The notes under the pieces: generated by a model
What the model saw: only the letters and a program-made list of their open reading frames with translations
What the model was told of the DNA's origin: nothing
Database searches by the model: none
Shown here: piece after piece, positions 18,151 through 28,930 of the stretch
Layout of the letters: every line of letters starts with the position of its first letter
How positions within the stretch are numbered: position 1 is the stretch's first letter
Position numbers and translations under genes: made by a program
Assembly: GCA_018398765.1 (NCBI GenBank)
Contig: JAHBMJ010000203.1
Coordinates: forward strand, 5,266-40,265
Direction: 5' to 3'
Length of the DNA: 35,000 bases
DNA from: Chromera velia
Taxonomy: Eukaryota > Sar > Chromeraceae

Positions 18151-18620
18151 CTACCCTGTAGCGCCGCCCTCTGGTCCAAGACCTTCGCATGTGTTGTATC
18201 TGAATGAGCCTGCATGCCGACGCCATGCTTCGCCGTCGCACGTATACGCAGTTTGCCTGTATGTGTCGTACTTGAAGCTCTGCGCATGCATACAAGCCTA
18301 CGTTTGGCCTCTTTAGCAACATGTTGTCTGAGCAATATCCTACAGTAGGTTCAAGTTGAAGTCAGGTGAAGTTAGTGAATCATATTGAATTTATAGAGTC
18401 GGAAGTCTGAAGACAAAGCTTAATAGGACCTCTTAGAGTCAAAATAGGATTGAGACCTTGTTTACCTGAACCTGTAAAGTATTGTTTGAGTGAGTGTTGC
18501 TCACGTTCCTTCTCTAGAATTTCCCGAAGGTTCTTGTCCTTGCTTTACCTTCTGTCTGGACACCATAAGGTGGCCGGACAGGGGGGACAAACCATTGTGG
18601 TGAACGCTCAGCTCGATGAG
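18151..18620. other. Unique spacer before the tandem duplication
   Basis: Mixed composition. Short frames on both strands have no protein-like features, and no RNA gene could be supported. Ends GCTCGATGAG, which resembles the GCTCGATAGAAG at the right end of the duplicated unit. Confidence 0.5.
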
Positions 18621-19585
18621 TGTCGACTCTCGAGTACCTTCTATGATGGAGACCAGATCTGTCCTTTTACGCAACAGTTGGAAACCGATTGCAACGATAA
18701 GGGCACGGTCAAGCAAAGACCGTGAGTAAGGGAATTCAGCGTCCTCTTGCGTCCCAAGCTGCCTGGAGCCCTGTTTCGGAGATCCCCTTCGAGTCTCATC
18801 CTGGACTTTGCCTTTGTCCTTGGGTGGAGAACCCAAAAATCGTTGGAGGTCGCCAAAGCCGATAGTGGAGACGTTGTTTAGTGTTGCTCAGGACTTTGAG
18901 GAGCCTGATTTCATTGAGAATGCCGCCTATGAGTAGATCGCAATCCAAATGGCCAGTAGAGTGCTTTTCCTATGCCTTTTGATTCTGCAACTGTCTCCGT
19001 CTTCCGGATGAGTGTCGGCTGATCACCTTCACTTGTCTTTGCTGTTAGTTGCTTGCTTGTCTGCGCAAGGCTGACCACCTTCGTGGCCTGCAAACACCTT
19101 TAGCATGTCTGGGTCTGTCTGAACTGGTCCTTCGACAGCTTCTAAACATAAGAAAACGCCCTTCGTCTCTCCATATGTCTGCAATACTGCTATTTTCTTC
19201 CAAGAGTGAGCTTATCACTTCTAGCTGTCTGACTATTGCGTGGATTGTTCGATGAGTGGCCATTCGATCGGGTGTGTGAGACTTTGTATGTTTAACAGAC
19301 AGAAGGGACAGGTGGCGGCGTACCACACAGACCAACGCGGCGACGGCCGGTGTGCTAGCCGGGGAAGGCCTTCTGCTCTGGGACCCGACATGGCAAGCCT
19401 GGAGTAGGAAGGAAGAGGAAGTAAGGAAGGGGTATTACAAAATGACATCGAGCCTGCCCTCGACGGTAAGAGAGGCAGAAGGGTCATGGCAGACCTACTG
19501 AGAGACAGAGTAGGGCACACGGCAGCTGCCGCCTCGTCTTTCGCCAGCGCCGGCATATTTTCAACTAACCGGGAAGGGTAAGAGG

Positions 19586-19735
19586 GGGTCGTGGGGGAAG
19601 AGAAGGGAAGGGGAGGGAGAAGGGGGGAGAAGGGGGAAGAAGGGGTGAAAAAAGGGGACAAAGGGGAAGGGAAAGGGAGGGAAAAAAGGGGGGGAAGAGG
19701 GAGAGAGGGGGGTTGCTTCGGGGTGGGGGGGCGAA
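19586..19735 (+). repeat. G-rich purine tract (G-quadruplex-prone), unit 1
   Basis: About 150 bp consists of runs of 3-7 G separated by A-rich or GA spacers (GGGAAGGGGAGGGAGAAGGG and similar), ending in GGGGTGGGGGGG. Many overlapping G3+ tracts could fold as quadruplexes or form triplex DNA. Confidence 0.85.
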
Positions 19736-20324
19736 TCGAATCGAGGCTGGCCAAGAGCATGTGAAGTACTAGCAACTGAGTGTGACTGGAGCGTCTTTTA
19801 TCTGGAGTTGAGAGTTCATGTGTCGAAAGGAGCAGCAAGGGGATGAAACGAGACAGAAAGAAGAGATGAGATAAAAAGAGACCAGCGGAGCACTCTGCAA
19901 TGTGTTTGGTCCCTTCCCTCCCTCCCTTTATGCAGCTAGTGACACGCGCGGAGTATGTTTGTGCTCAACGAGACTGTTTGTGCTCGACAAGACCGTTGAG
20001 TCCTTCTATTGACGAGAACTCCAACTCGATTGCCTACCTCTACGTCAGCTATATGCGAAAAGGACAGAAGACTGCCTGATTGTCGCCGCCATGTGCTTAT
20101 GCCTGCGCGTGCCCGCGACTGCCTGTGACCGCCCTTGCGCCCCTGTACTGAACTTGGGGGGGGAGTGAGCATTACAGAGCTGAGCGTCAAAGAGGCGAAC
20201 TGCGAGAACAATGAGCCAAGCGCTGCATGTGCCGTGCATTCAGAACTTCTGGAGCTCTTTTTGGAAGAGTGACCTTTCTTCTCTCTCGGCTTCTCTTCTT
20301 TGTGCACATAGTTGCACAAGTATA

Positions 20325-20428
20325 CTGTACTACACAGTGACTGTACTCTAGACTGTACTACACTGTACTATACTGTACTACTGTACTATGACATCTACAC
20401 TGTACTGTACTACTGTACTAGACTGTAA
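20325..20428. repeat. CTGTACTA-type short repeats, unit 1
   Basis: Irregular ACTGTACTAC/ACTGTACTAT units, weakly palindromic (GTAC), repeated about ten times. A second, shorter patch lies at about 21483-21535. Confidence 0.85.
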
Positions 20429-20534
20429 AAAAAAATTTCTTCTATTTTTAGCATCCTAGGGGGTCTCTTAACCTACGTTAATGCTCTATAAACATGTGCT
20501 AAGTTATGATATGGTGATGATGAATTACAGTGAC

Positions 20535-21020
20535 TCAGAAAGGAGCCTCTCTGAACTCCAGTCCGATGCTCTTCAGGTATTCAATTGCCATCTCTCCATC
20601 TAGCTCGTCATCAAATGCCTTGGCAGACTTATTTGATGCAAGGTCGAGTCCTTAGAGTCCCAAAATCTAGGTCTCTCTCCTGTGGTGCCCGGCGTTCCTC
20701 TGATGAACCCTCTGGAGGTGGAGGTTGGTGTGTGTGATGACCAGCAAGTCCTGGTGCGGCTAGGTGAGACGGTTTCTCTTCTCAAAGTAAACCTGGTCGT
20801 AGAGAAAGAACCTCCGTTCACAAAGTCCTACCGCGTTAGCGGCCTGAAAGACCTCTGTGGCAAGGGAGGCGTTCTTAGGGGCTTGAGCAGCTCTCACATG
20901 TAGCTCGCAGAAAGTACTAGTCAAAAAAACAGGAGTTTCAAGATTTTCTTGAAAGTAAGAGGTACTTTCAAATTACTGTGAAGAGTATTGCTTCTCGGTA
21001 TAAGTGGATCATCATCGAAC
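20535..21020 (-). pseudogene. Minus-strand coding relic, unit 1
   Basis: One minus-strand frame is protein-like from about 21020 down to TGA 20537-20535. It contains blocks such as NLETPVFLTSTFCEL, APKNASLATEVFQAANAVGL, RRFFLYDQVYFEKRNRLT and AFDDELDGEMAIEYLKSIGL. It is interrupted by TAG, TAG and TAA (20654-20652), and further upstream by TAA and TGA TGA. The TAG and TGA positions recur in unit 2, but the TAA at 20652 is CAA there, and a CGA at 21015-21017 is TGA there. The family is not recognised. It may be an exon or part of an old mobile element. Confidence 0.5.
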
Positions 21021-23827
21021 CTGTATTGTAAGCAGGTCTGACGCTGTCATCCCCGACAATATACAGTTAAGCTGAAAAAGGGGCGTCGCAGCCTGTACTA
21101 CCTTACGCCACTTCGACGTCATCTACAAAGATATCGTTGCCCAGATTTCCTCTGCCCCTAGACTTCAACATGCAAAACCTCGTCTAAGTACCCAAGGAGT
21201 GGAACAGAAACCTTGTATTCTCGTGGTTGAGAAGCTTCACTTAAAACCACCTTTTTCTCTAATTTATGTTTACTATAAAAACATAATCAAAACTTATTAA
21301 AACACTAGTAAAAAGTTACTAAAAATATAAGGAAAAATATGCTAAAAGTAGGCTTTAAGCTAAGCTTTATGTAGCCTAAAACTTAGCTTAAAGGCTTATA
21401 AAAAGGTAGTGGGACGCTAGGTGGGACGAGCGGCGGGCGGCCCGCCCAACTTAGTGAAGCAGGGCGGGGCGGGCCTCTCGAACTGTACTGTACTGTACTA
21501 GTTTTGCTTCTACACTGTATTGTACTAGTGTAACTATGTTTGCGCGTGACTCGGGAGTCAGACCCCTCGTGTGGCTGAGAGTACGAGCGCACGAGGGGGC
21601 GCCTTTATTCGCTGTCTTCTTCTTGCTTCCTTCTGCTGTTTTGAAACGTTTCGGGTTATCCCTGGCTTCCTCCTTAATTTAAGAAAAAGAGACTGGAAGA
21701 GGTGGAGATAAAATGAGTAGAAGAGGAGCAAAGAGAGAAGAAATCTTTAAACAGATGTCTGGTTTAATGAGAAAAGAAGAAAAAGCGAGGGGACAGCCCA
21801 TGCATGTCTTGGTGTCTGTTCTGCATCTTGTCCCTGCAGGGAGATGCCGGTGCTTTGGAGGCCCTCTGGGTTCTCTGGGTATCGCTTCTCCCCCTCGCAG
21901 CACAGGAGTTGATGGGAGCCTTGGTGGTCCGCAGGAGCCACCGTCTCTGCGCAAGCATCTGCGTGAGGACAGACGGTGTGCCGGCAGGCATCTCCCTCCA
22001 ATAGATCTGACCGGGTACCATTCATTCGTTGATGTCTGTTCTTGTGTGTTCAGTGGATTTATGGTGTTGTTGACGACAAGCGAAGAGACGCGCATACAGT
22101 CTCTAGTGTAGTCTTTGGGAAGGAAGTGAGATAGAAGAGAGAGGAGGAAGAGATGTAAATAAATGACATTGTGTGTGAACATATGTGTGCGTGAGGTTTT
22201 CTGCTGCTACCCTCTGGTTTCTCCATTTCTTCATGTTTTATTCGAACCTCCGTTTGCCCATCTACTTACATTCAAAAAATTGAGAGAGCTGGAAGGGGAG
22301 TGCTTGCAGACGTACTATTCTTTCTGTTGGCCGCACCCTTCTGGCAGGCTGGTCTGAGAAAGAGAGAGAGAGTGAGAGAAGGTGAAACAAAGTCGAGAAA
22401 TAGAATTGGCTACCTCTTTCCTTCCGCCGGTTCCACCTTTTTTATTTTCAATCACTTTGTCGTTGGTGGTGTTCGATCTGCGTCTTTCTTTTGAGACTAT
22501 GGAGGTGTTGGAGGTACTTTGTTTTTCTGTCTTACTTCAAGGGAAATGAAGGCAGCATGAAGGAGAAATGAGATAAAAAGGAAACGGTAGGACTGCACAA
22601 GAGTTCGAAAAGTAGAGATTTGTTAGAATGAGCTTGTCTGTCCCTCTTGGAATTTTTATGTTAGCGCCGTCTCTGCTTTCTAATCTACCGCCTTCCGGTG
22701 CCCTCGAATACTATCCCGTTTACGAATGTGAAGATCTGATGTGGTGGGAGCGTGTACACGTGTACGTGCATACCTGAACTTTTGCCCCGTTAGTTTTTTG
22801 GTTGGCTGCACGTGTCCCTCTGAGTCTGTCTGTTTGTTGCTCGGTAGAAGTGTCGATTCTCGAGTACCTTCTGTGATGGAGACCAGATCTGTCCTTTTAC
22901 GCAACAGTTGGAAACCGATTGCAACGATAAGAGCACGGTTAGACAAAGACCGTGAGTAGGGGAATTCAGCGTCCTCTTGTGTTCCAAGCTGCCTGGAGCC
23001 CTGTTTCGGAGATCCCCTTCGAGTCTCATCCTGGACTTTACCTTTGTCCTTGGGTGAAGAACCAAAGATCGTTGGAGGTTGCCAAAGACGATGGTGGAGA
23101 CGTTGCTTAGTGTTGCTCGGGACTTTGAGGAGCCTGATTTCATTGAGAATGCTGCCTATGAGTAGATCGCAATCCAAATGGCCAGTAGAGTGCTTTTCCT
23201 ATGCCTTTTGATTCTGCAACTGTCTCCGTCTTCCGGATGAGTGTCAGCTGATCACCTTCACTTGTCTTTGCTGTTGGTTGCTTGCTTGTCTGCGCAAGGC
23301 TGACCACCTTCGTGGCCTGCAAACACCTTTAGCATGTCTGGGTCTGTCTAGACTGGTCCTCCAACAGCTTCTAAACATAAGAAGACGCCCTTCGTCTCTC
23401 CATATGTCTGCAATACTGCTATTTTCTTCCAAGAGTGAGCTTATCACTTCTAGCTGTCTGACTATCGCGTGGATTGTTCGATGAGTGGCCGTTCTATCGG
23501 GTGTATGAGACTTTGCATGTTCAACAGACAGAAGGGACAGGTGGCGGCGTACCACACAGACCAACGCGGCGACGGCCGGTGTGCTAGCCGGGGAAGGCCT
23601 TCTGCTCTGGGACCCGACGCGGCAAGCCTAGAGTAGGAAGGAAGAGGAAGTAAGGAAGGGGTATTACAAAATGACATCGAGCCTGCCCTCGACGGTAAGA
23701 GAGGCAGAAGGGTCGTGGCAGACCTACTAAGAGACAAAGTAGGGCACACGGCAGCTGCCACCTCGTCTTTTGCCGGCGCCGGCATATTTTCAACTAACCG
23801 GGAAGGGTAAGAGGGGGTCGTGGAGGA

Positions 23828-23958
23828 AGAGAAGGGAAGGGGAGGGAGAAGGGGGGAGAAGGGGGAAGAGGGGGTGAAAAAGGGGGACAAAGGGGAAGGG
23901 AAAGGGAGGGGAAAAGGGGGGGGAAGAGGGAGAGAGGGGGGTTGCTTCGAGGTGGGGG
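23828..23958 (+). repeat. G-rich purine tract, unit 2
   Basis: Counterpart of 19586-19735, with the same pattern of G runs and small length changes. Confidence 0.85.
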
Positions 23959-24554
23959 GGCGAATCGAATCGAGGCTGGCCGAGAGCATATGAAGTACTA
24001 GTAATTGAGTATGACTGGAGCGTCTTTTATCTGGAGTTGAGAGTTCATGTGTCGAAAGGAGCAGCAAGGGGATGAAACGAGACAGAAAGAAGAGATGAGA
24101 TAAAAAGAGACCAGCGGGGCAGTCTGCAATGTGTTTGGTCCCTTGCCTCCCTCCCTTTATGTAGCTACTGACACGTGCGGAGTATGTTTGTGCTCAACGA
24201 GACTGTTTGTGCTCGACGAGACCGTCGAGTCCTTCTGTTGACGAGAACTCCAACTCGATTGCCTACCTCTACATCAGCTATGTGCGAAAAGGGCAGAGGA
24301 CTGCCTGATTGTCACCGCCATGTGCTTATGCCTGCGCGTGCCCGCGACTGCCTGTGACCGCCCTTACGCCCCTGTACTGAGCTTGGGGGGGGAGTGAGCA
24401 TTACAAGGCTGAGCGTCAAAGAGGCGAACTGCGAGAACAATAAGCCAAGCGCCACATGTGCCGTGCATTCAGAACTTCTGGAGCTCTTTTTTTGGAAGAG
24501 TGACCTTTCTTCTCTCTCGGCTTCTCTTCTTTGTGCACATAGTTGCACAAGTAT

Positions 24555-24659
24555 ACTATACTACACAGTGACTGTATTCTAGACTGTACTACACTGTACT
24601 ATACTGTACTACTGTACTATGACATCTACACTGTACTGTACTACTGTACTAGACTGTAA
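24555..24659. repeat. CTGTACTA-type short repeats, unit 2
   Basis: Counterpart of 20325-20428. The second patch of this unit (about 25713-25790) has gained several CTGTA units compared with unit 1. Confidence 0.85.
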
Positions 24660-24765
24660 AAAAAAATTTCTTCTATTTTTAGCATCCTAGGGGGTCTCTT
24701 AACCTACGTTAATGCTCTATAAACATGTGCTAAGTTATGATATGGTGATGATGAATTATAGTGAC

Positions 24766-25252
24766 TCAGAAAGGAGCCTCTCTGAACTCCAGTCCAATGC
24801 TCTTCAGGTATTCAATTGCCATCTCTCCATCTAGCTCGTCATCAAATGCCTTGGCAGACTCATCTGATGCAAGGTCGAGTCCTTGGAGTCCCAAAATCTA
24901 GGTCTCTCTCCTGTGGTGCCCGGCGTTCCTCTGATGAACCCTCTGGAGGTGGAGGTTGGTGTATGTGATGACCAGCAAGTCCTGGTGCGGCTAGGTGAGA
25001 CGGTTTCTCTTCTCAAAGTAAACCTGGTCGTAGAGAAAGAACCTCCGCTCACAAAGCCCTACCGCGTTAGCGGCCTGAAAGACCTCCGTGGCAAGGGAGG
25101 CGTTCTTAGGGGCTTGAGCAGCTCTCACATATAGCTCGCAGAAAGTACTAGTCAAAAAAACAGGAGTTTCAAGATTTTCTTGAAAGTAAGGGGTACTTTC
25201 AAATTACTGTGAAGAGTATTGCTTCTCGGTATAAGTAGATCATCATCAAACC
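24766..25252 (-). pseudogene. Minus-strand coding relic, unit 2
   Basis: Same frame as the relic at 20535-21020, ending at TGA 24768-24766. It shares two TAGs with unit 1, reads CAA (24885-24883) where unit 1 has TAA, and has TGA where unit 1 has CGA. The protein-level match around these stops is nearly complete, which indicates a formerly coding sequence duplicated after it began to decay. Confidence 0.5.
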
Positions 25253-27097
25253 TGTATTGTAAGTAGGTGTGACGCTGTCATCCCCGACAATATACAGTTA
25301 AGCTGAAAAAGGGGCGTTGCAGCCTGTACTACCTTACGCCACTTCGACGTCATCTACAAAGATATCGTTGCCCAGATTTCCTCCGCCCCTCGACTTCAAC
25401 ATGCAAAACCTCGTCTAAGTACCCAAGAAGTGGAACAGAAACCTTGTATTCTCATGGTTGAGAGGCTTCACTTAAAGCCATCTTTTTTTCTAATTTATGT
25501 TTACTATAAAAACATAATCAAAACTTATTAAAATACTAATAAAAAGTTACTAAAAATATAAGGAAAAATATGCTAAAAGTAGGCTTTAAGCTAAGCTTTA
25601 AATAGCCTAAAACTTAGCTTAAAGGCTTATAAAAAGGTAGTGGGACGCTAGGTGGGACGAGCGGCGGGCGGCCCGCCCAACTTAGTGAAGCAGGGCGGGG
25701 CGGGCCTCTCGAACTGTACTGTACTGTACTGTACTGTATTGTACTGTACTAGTTTTGCTTCTACACTGTATTGTACTAGTGTAACTATGTTTGCGCGTAA
25801 CTCGGGAGTCAGACCCCTCGTGTGGCTGAGAGTACGAGCGCACGAGGGGGCGCCTTTATTCGCTGTCTCTTTCTTGCTTCCTTCTGCTGTTTTGAAACGT
25901 TTCGGGTTATCCCTGGCTTCCTCCTTAATTTAAGAAAAAGAGACTGGAAGAGGTAGAGAGAAAATGAGTAGAAGAGGAGCAAAGAGAGAAGAAATCTTTA
26001 AACAGATGTCTGGTTTAATGAGAAAAGAAGAAAAAGCGAGGGGACAGCCCATGCATGTCTTGGTGTCTGTTCTGCATCTTGTCCCTGCAGGGAGATGCCG
26101 GTGCTTTGGAGGCCCTCTGGGTTCTCTGGGTATCGCTTCTCCCCCTCGTAGCACAGGAGTTGATGGGAGCCTTGGTGGTCCGCAGGAGCCACCGTCTCTG
26201 CACAAGCATCTGCGTGAGGACAGACGGTGTGCCGGCAGGCATCTCCCTCCAATAGATCTGACCGGGTACCGTTCATTCGTTGATGTCTGTTCTTGTGTGT
26301 TCAGTGGATCTATGGTGTTGTTGACGACAAGCGAAGAGACGCGCATGCAGTCTCTAGTGCAGTCTTCGGGAAAGAAATGAGATAGAAGAGAGAGGAGGAA
26401 GAGATGTGAATAAATGACATTGTGTATGAACATATGTATGCGTGAGGCTTTTTGCCGCCACCCTCTGGTTTCTCCGTCTCTTGATGTTTTGTTCGAACCT
26501 CCGCCCATCTACTTACATTCAGAAAATTGAGAGAGTTGGAAGGGGAGTGCTTGCAGACGTACTATTCTCTCTGTTGGCCGGTTCCTTCCGGCAGGCTGGT
26601 CTGAGAAAGAGAGAAAGAGTGAGAGAAGGTGAAACAAAGTCAAAAAACAGAGTTGGCTACCTCTTTCCTTCCGCCGGTTCCACCTTTTTTATTTTCAATC
26701 ACTTTGTCGTTGGTGGTGTTCGATCTGCGTCTTTCTTTTGAGACTATGGAGGTGTTGGAGGTACTTTGTTTTTCTGTCTTACTTCAAGGGAAATGAAGGC
26801 AGCATGAAGGAGAAATGAGATAAAAAGGAAACGGTAGGACTGCACAAGAGTTCGAAAAGTAGAGATTTGTTAGAATGAGCTTGTCTGTCCCTCTTGGAAT
26901 TTTTGTGTTGGCGCCGTCTCTGCTTTCTAATCTACCGCCTTCTGGTGCCCTCGAATACTATCCCGTTTACGAATGTGAAGATCTGATGTGGTGGGAGCGT
27001 GTACACGCGTACGTGCATGCCTGAACTTTTGCCCCATTAGTTTTTTGGTTAGCTGCACGTGTCCCTCTGAGTCTGTCTCTTTGTTGCTCGATAGAAG

Positions 27098-27560
27098 GTT
27101 GATCGGTCTGCTCTTTTCTTTTTCCAGTTTCAGTCGTTTCAAATTGCTTCTCTAGTTTCTCGCTGTGGCTGTCTTTTCTACTGGCAGTATCGAAACGAAC
27201 TCTTGTCATGCAGACTGTATTGTTGAAAGTGTATATCCTTCTCCTTTTGCCTCAATATAGCCGTGTTTGCTCGTCTGACTTTGCCGTATTGGTGCGAGAC
27301 TAGTGCCCCAGAAGAAAAGAGAAGGCAGAGAGGGGAGAGCAAAGCGGGAGTGAGAAGTAAGGGACTCCCCCGGGGGGGCGGAGCGAAAGAGGGAAAGATG
27401 GAAAAAGAAAATAAAGAAAAAAATGAGGTGGACGACTGCGAGTGCATGCATCAGCATGGGGATGCATGCGTATATGTGACCGCGTGGGCCTGACTGCGCC
27501 TCACTGTGCCTTACTCTCTGTTGCTCTTTCTATCTAGCATTTCTGTCTCGTTCTTTCTTT
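27098..27560. other. Spacer right of the tandem duplication
   Basis: Mixed sequence with a purine-rich stretch (27310-27425) and a CCCCCGGGGGGG palindromic run at 27367-27378. Frames on both strands are short and biased. No gene seen. Confidence 0.5.
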
Positions 27561-28088
27561 CTAGGGGGTACAAAAAGTTAATAGAAAGCTGGAAAACGTA
27601 AGACCTTGCAATGGGAAGCTTGCGGCCGTCGAATGATGGACCCTGCTGTCAGGTAGGGGGGGTATGCTTCTATAGACCCCAAGCAAGCCGACGTCCCTAA
27701 AACAGGCTTTTCGAGGAAAGACCTGGCGGGTTGGCATTACCGGCAAGGCAGTGGTGATAGTACCTTTGGGTACGTTAATCTGATTAACTTGCTGTGATGC
27801 CACTGTGGTCCAGGCCACGGCATGCCCCGGCCCCGGGCCCAGCCCCCGCCCCTCAGCGGCCCCTGTCCCTATCCTTGCCCCCGCCTCCGTCGATGGACGT
27901 CCTCCCGGCTCCGCCAGCGCTCCAGTCTGCTCACTCCCTTGATCCGCCCTCTCTTTCTCACTCCTTTGTCCCCTTTTCTGCCTTCTGTCTCCGCTGGGAT
28001 CCATATGTTGGAGCCGGGGCTGGTGCCGGCACGCAGTCTCAAAGACATAAAGCAGACCTGGATACAGGCAGACAAGCAGCACATTCAA
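27561..28088 (-). CDS. Hypothetical ORF, 175 aa, GC-rich region
   Basis: Open minus-strand frame from ATG 28088 to TAG at 27561. The middle (AWTTVASQQVNQINVPKGTI, then TALPVMPTRQVFPRKACFRD) has ordinary composition, while the first half is Gly/Arg/Ala-rich because of local GC content. A plus-strand frame over the same stretch is also open for 120-130 codons, so the strand is uncertain. No family recognised. Confidence 0.22.
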   Translation of the reverse strand: MNVLLVCLYPGLLYVFETACRHQPRLQHMDPSGDRRQKRGQRSEKERADQGSEQTGALAEPGGRPSTEAGARIGTGAAEGRGLGPGPGHAVAWTTVASQQVNQINVPKGTITTALPVMPTRQVFPRKACFRDVGLLGVYRSIPPLPDSRVHHSTAASFPLQGLTFSSFLLTFCTP

Positions 28089-28411
28089 AGGGAGACAAAC
28101 AGAAAGCTAGAACAGAAAGCAAGGACAAGCATCCTTCCCCTCCTTCCATTACCTCTCTCTAGGTTGCCACAACTTCTCCACCTCCTTTCTAGACCATACC
28201 TACTGGATGTCTTTGACTGATTTTCACTGACAGGCACGGGTGCAAAACGACGTGACTGACAGGGACCGAATGAAAACAAACCACTGACCCAGAGAGACGG
28301 TCGTCATATGGAGCCCCAAGTGCTGCTCCTCAGGACAATCGATTAGAGGAACGGAACCTGCATGCGCATTCAATCACATCCCCAAGAGGCAACAAAGCCA
28401 AAAACGACAGT

Positions 28412-28930
28412 TCAAAGCAAACATCTGCTCAACATACAGTGCATCATGCACTGACCTACACAGAGAGACGGAACCGCACACTCACCAGAAGAATGGCGAA
28501 AGCAACCCCAGCTCCTCAGCAAAGGCAAAAAGTAGTCCCAGATCCTGCATGCAACCACTGAACAAGAAAAAGATAAAGTTTCATGGGAGGGCCTCAGGTG
28601 TATCATGCTCTGACCTGATGGAACGGCTTGCAAGCATTGAGACAAACAAACTGATGAACCGACCGGAGAGCACGCAAAGGTCCCTCTAGATCCCTGAAAC
28701 AGCCCAGTGGGAATCCCAAATCCTGTCTGCAGGTACATACCAAGAAAATAAGGAAGTCTGAGAGCTTGGACAAAGGTGGTCCAGTGCTTGATATGATACA
28801 ACGAGTTGTCACGGCTAGCTAGTACACACCTAAGAGGAGACGGAACTTTAAACTCACCAGAAGGAAGACAAAAACAGCCCCAGTTCCCCCGGTGAAGAAA
28901 GCAAGAGCTCGAGCGCTTATATAGAAGCAT
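28412..28930 (-). CDS. Hypothetical ORF with a 124-residue internal duplication (172 aa)
   Basis: The minus-strand frame shows a repeated block, NWGCFCLPSGEFKVPS near residue 16 and SWGCFRHSSGECAVPS near residue 140. They are exactly in frame and 124 codons apart. At the DNA level, both copies contain CTTCTGGTGAGT, a strong donor-like site. It is followed 28-30 nt later by a pyrimidine-rich AG (28830-28831 and 28456-28457). These may therefore be duplicated exons with very short introns rather than one continuous protein. No domain recognised. Confidence 0.3.
   Translation of the reverse strand: MLLYKRSSSCFLHRGNWGCFCLPSGEFKVPSPLRCVLASRDNSLYHIKHWTTFVQALRLPYFLGMYLQTGFGIPTGLFQGSRGTFACSPVGSSVCLSQCLQAVPSGQSMIHLRPSHETLSFSCSVVACRIWDYFLPLLRSWGCFRHSSGECAVPSLCVGQCMMHCMLSRCLL

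Larger units (their letters stand above)
18621..22850 (+). repeat. 4.2-kb tandem segmental duplication, unit 1
   Basis: The 4230-bp unit starts TGTCGACTCTCGAGTACC and ends TTTGTTGCTCGGTAGAAG. It is followed head to tail by unit 2. Collinear blocks match along the whole length at high identity, with small indels. Contents include a G-rich tract, CTGTA repeats, a minus-strand coding relic and TC/GA-rich stretches. The 201-codon minus-strand frame at 19233-19838 lies over the purine tract, and its differences from the unit 2 version are mostly amino-acid changing, so it is not treated as a gene. Confidence 0.93.
22851..27097 (+). repeat. 4.2-kb tandem segmental duplication, unit 2
   Basis: This is the 4247-bp second copy of 18621-22850, starting TGTCGATTCTCGAGTACC and ending CTTTGTTGCTCGATAGAAG. 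Small differences include an expanded CTGTA patch at about 25713-25752 and scattered transitions. The right junction and the left flank of unit 1 share GCTCGAT, consistent with unequal exchange or a microhomology-mediated origin. Confidence 0.93.

Noticed and set aside
19233-19838. 201-aa minus-strand frame conserved in length in both tandem units (also 23462-24067)
   Set aside because: It lies over the purine tract, is Pro/Ser/Leu-biased, and most differences between the units change the amino acid, as expected for neutral sequence.
21679-22182. Overlapping frames on both strands in the tandem units (also 25930-26508)
   Set aside because: Both strands are open over the same stretch and no domain is visible; shared length only reflects recent duplication.
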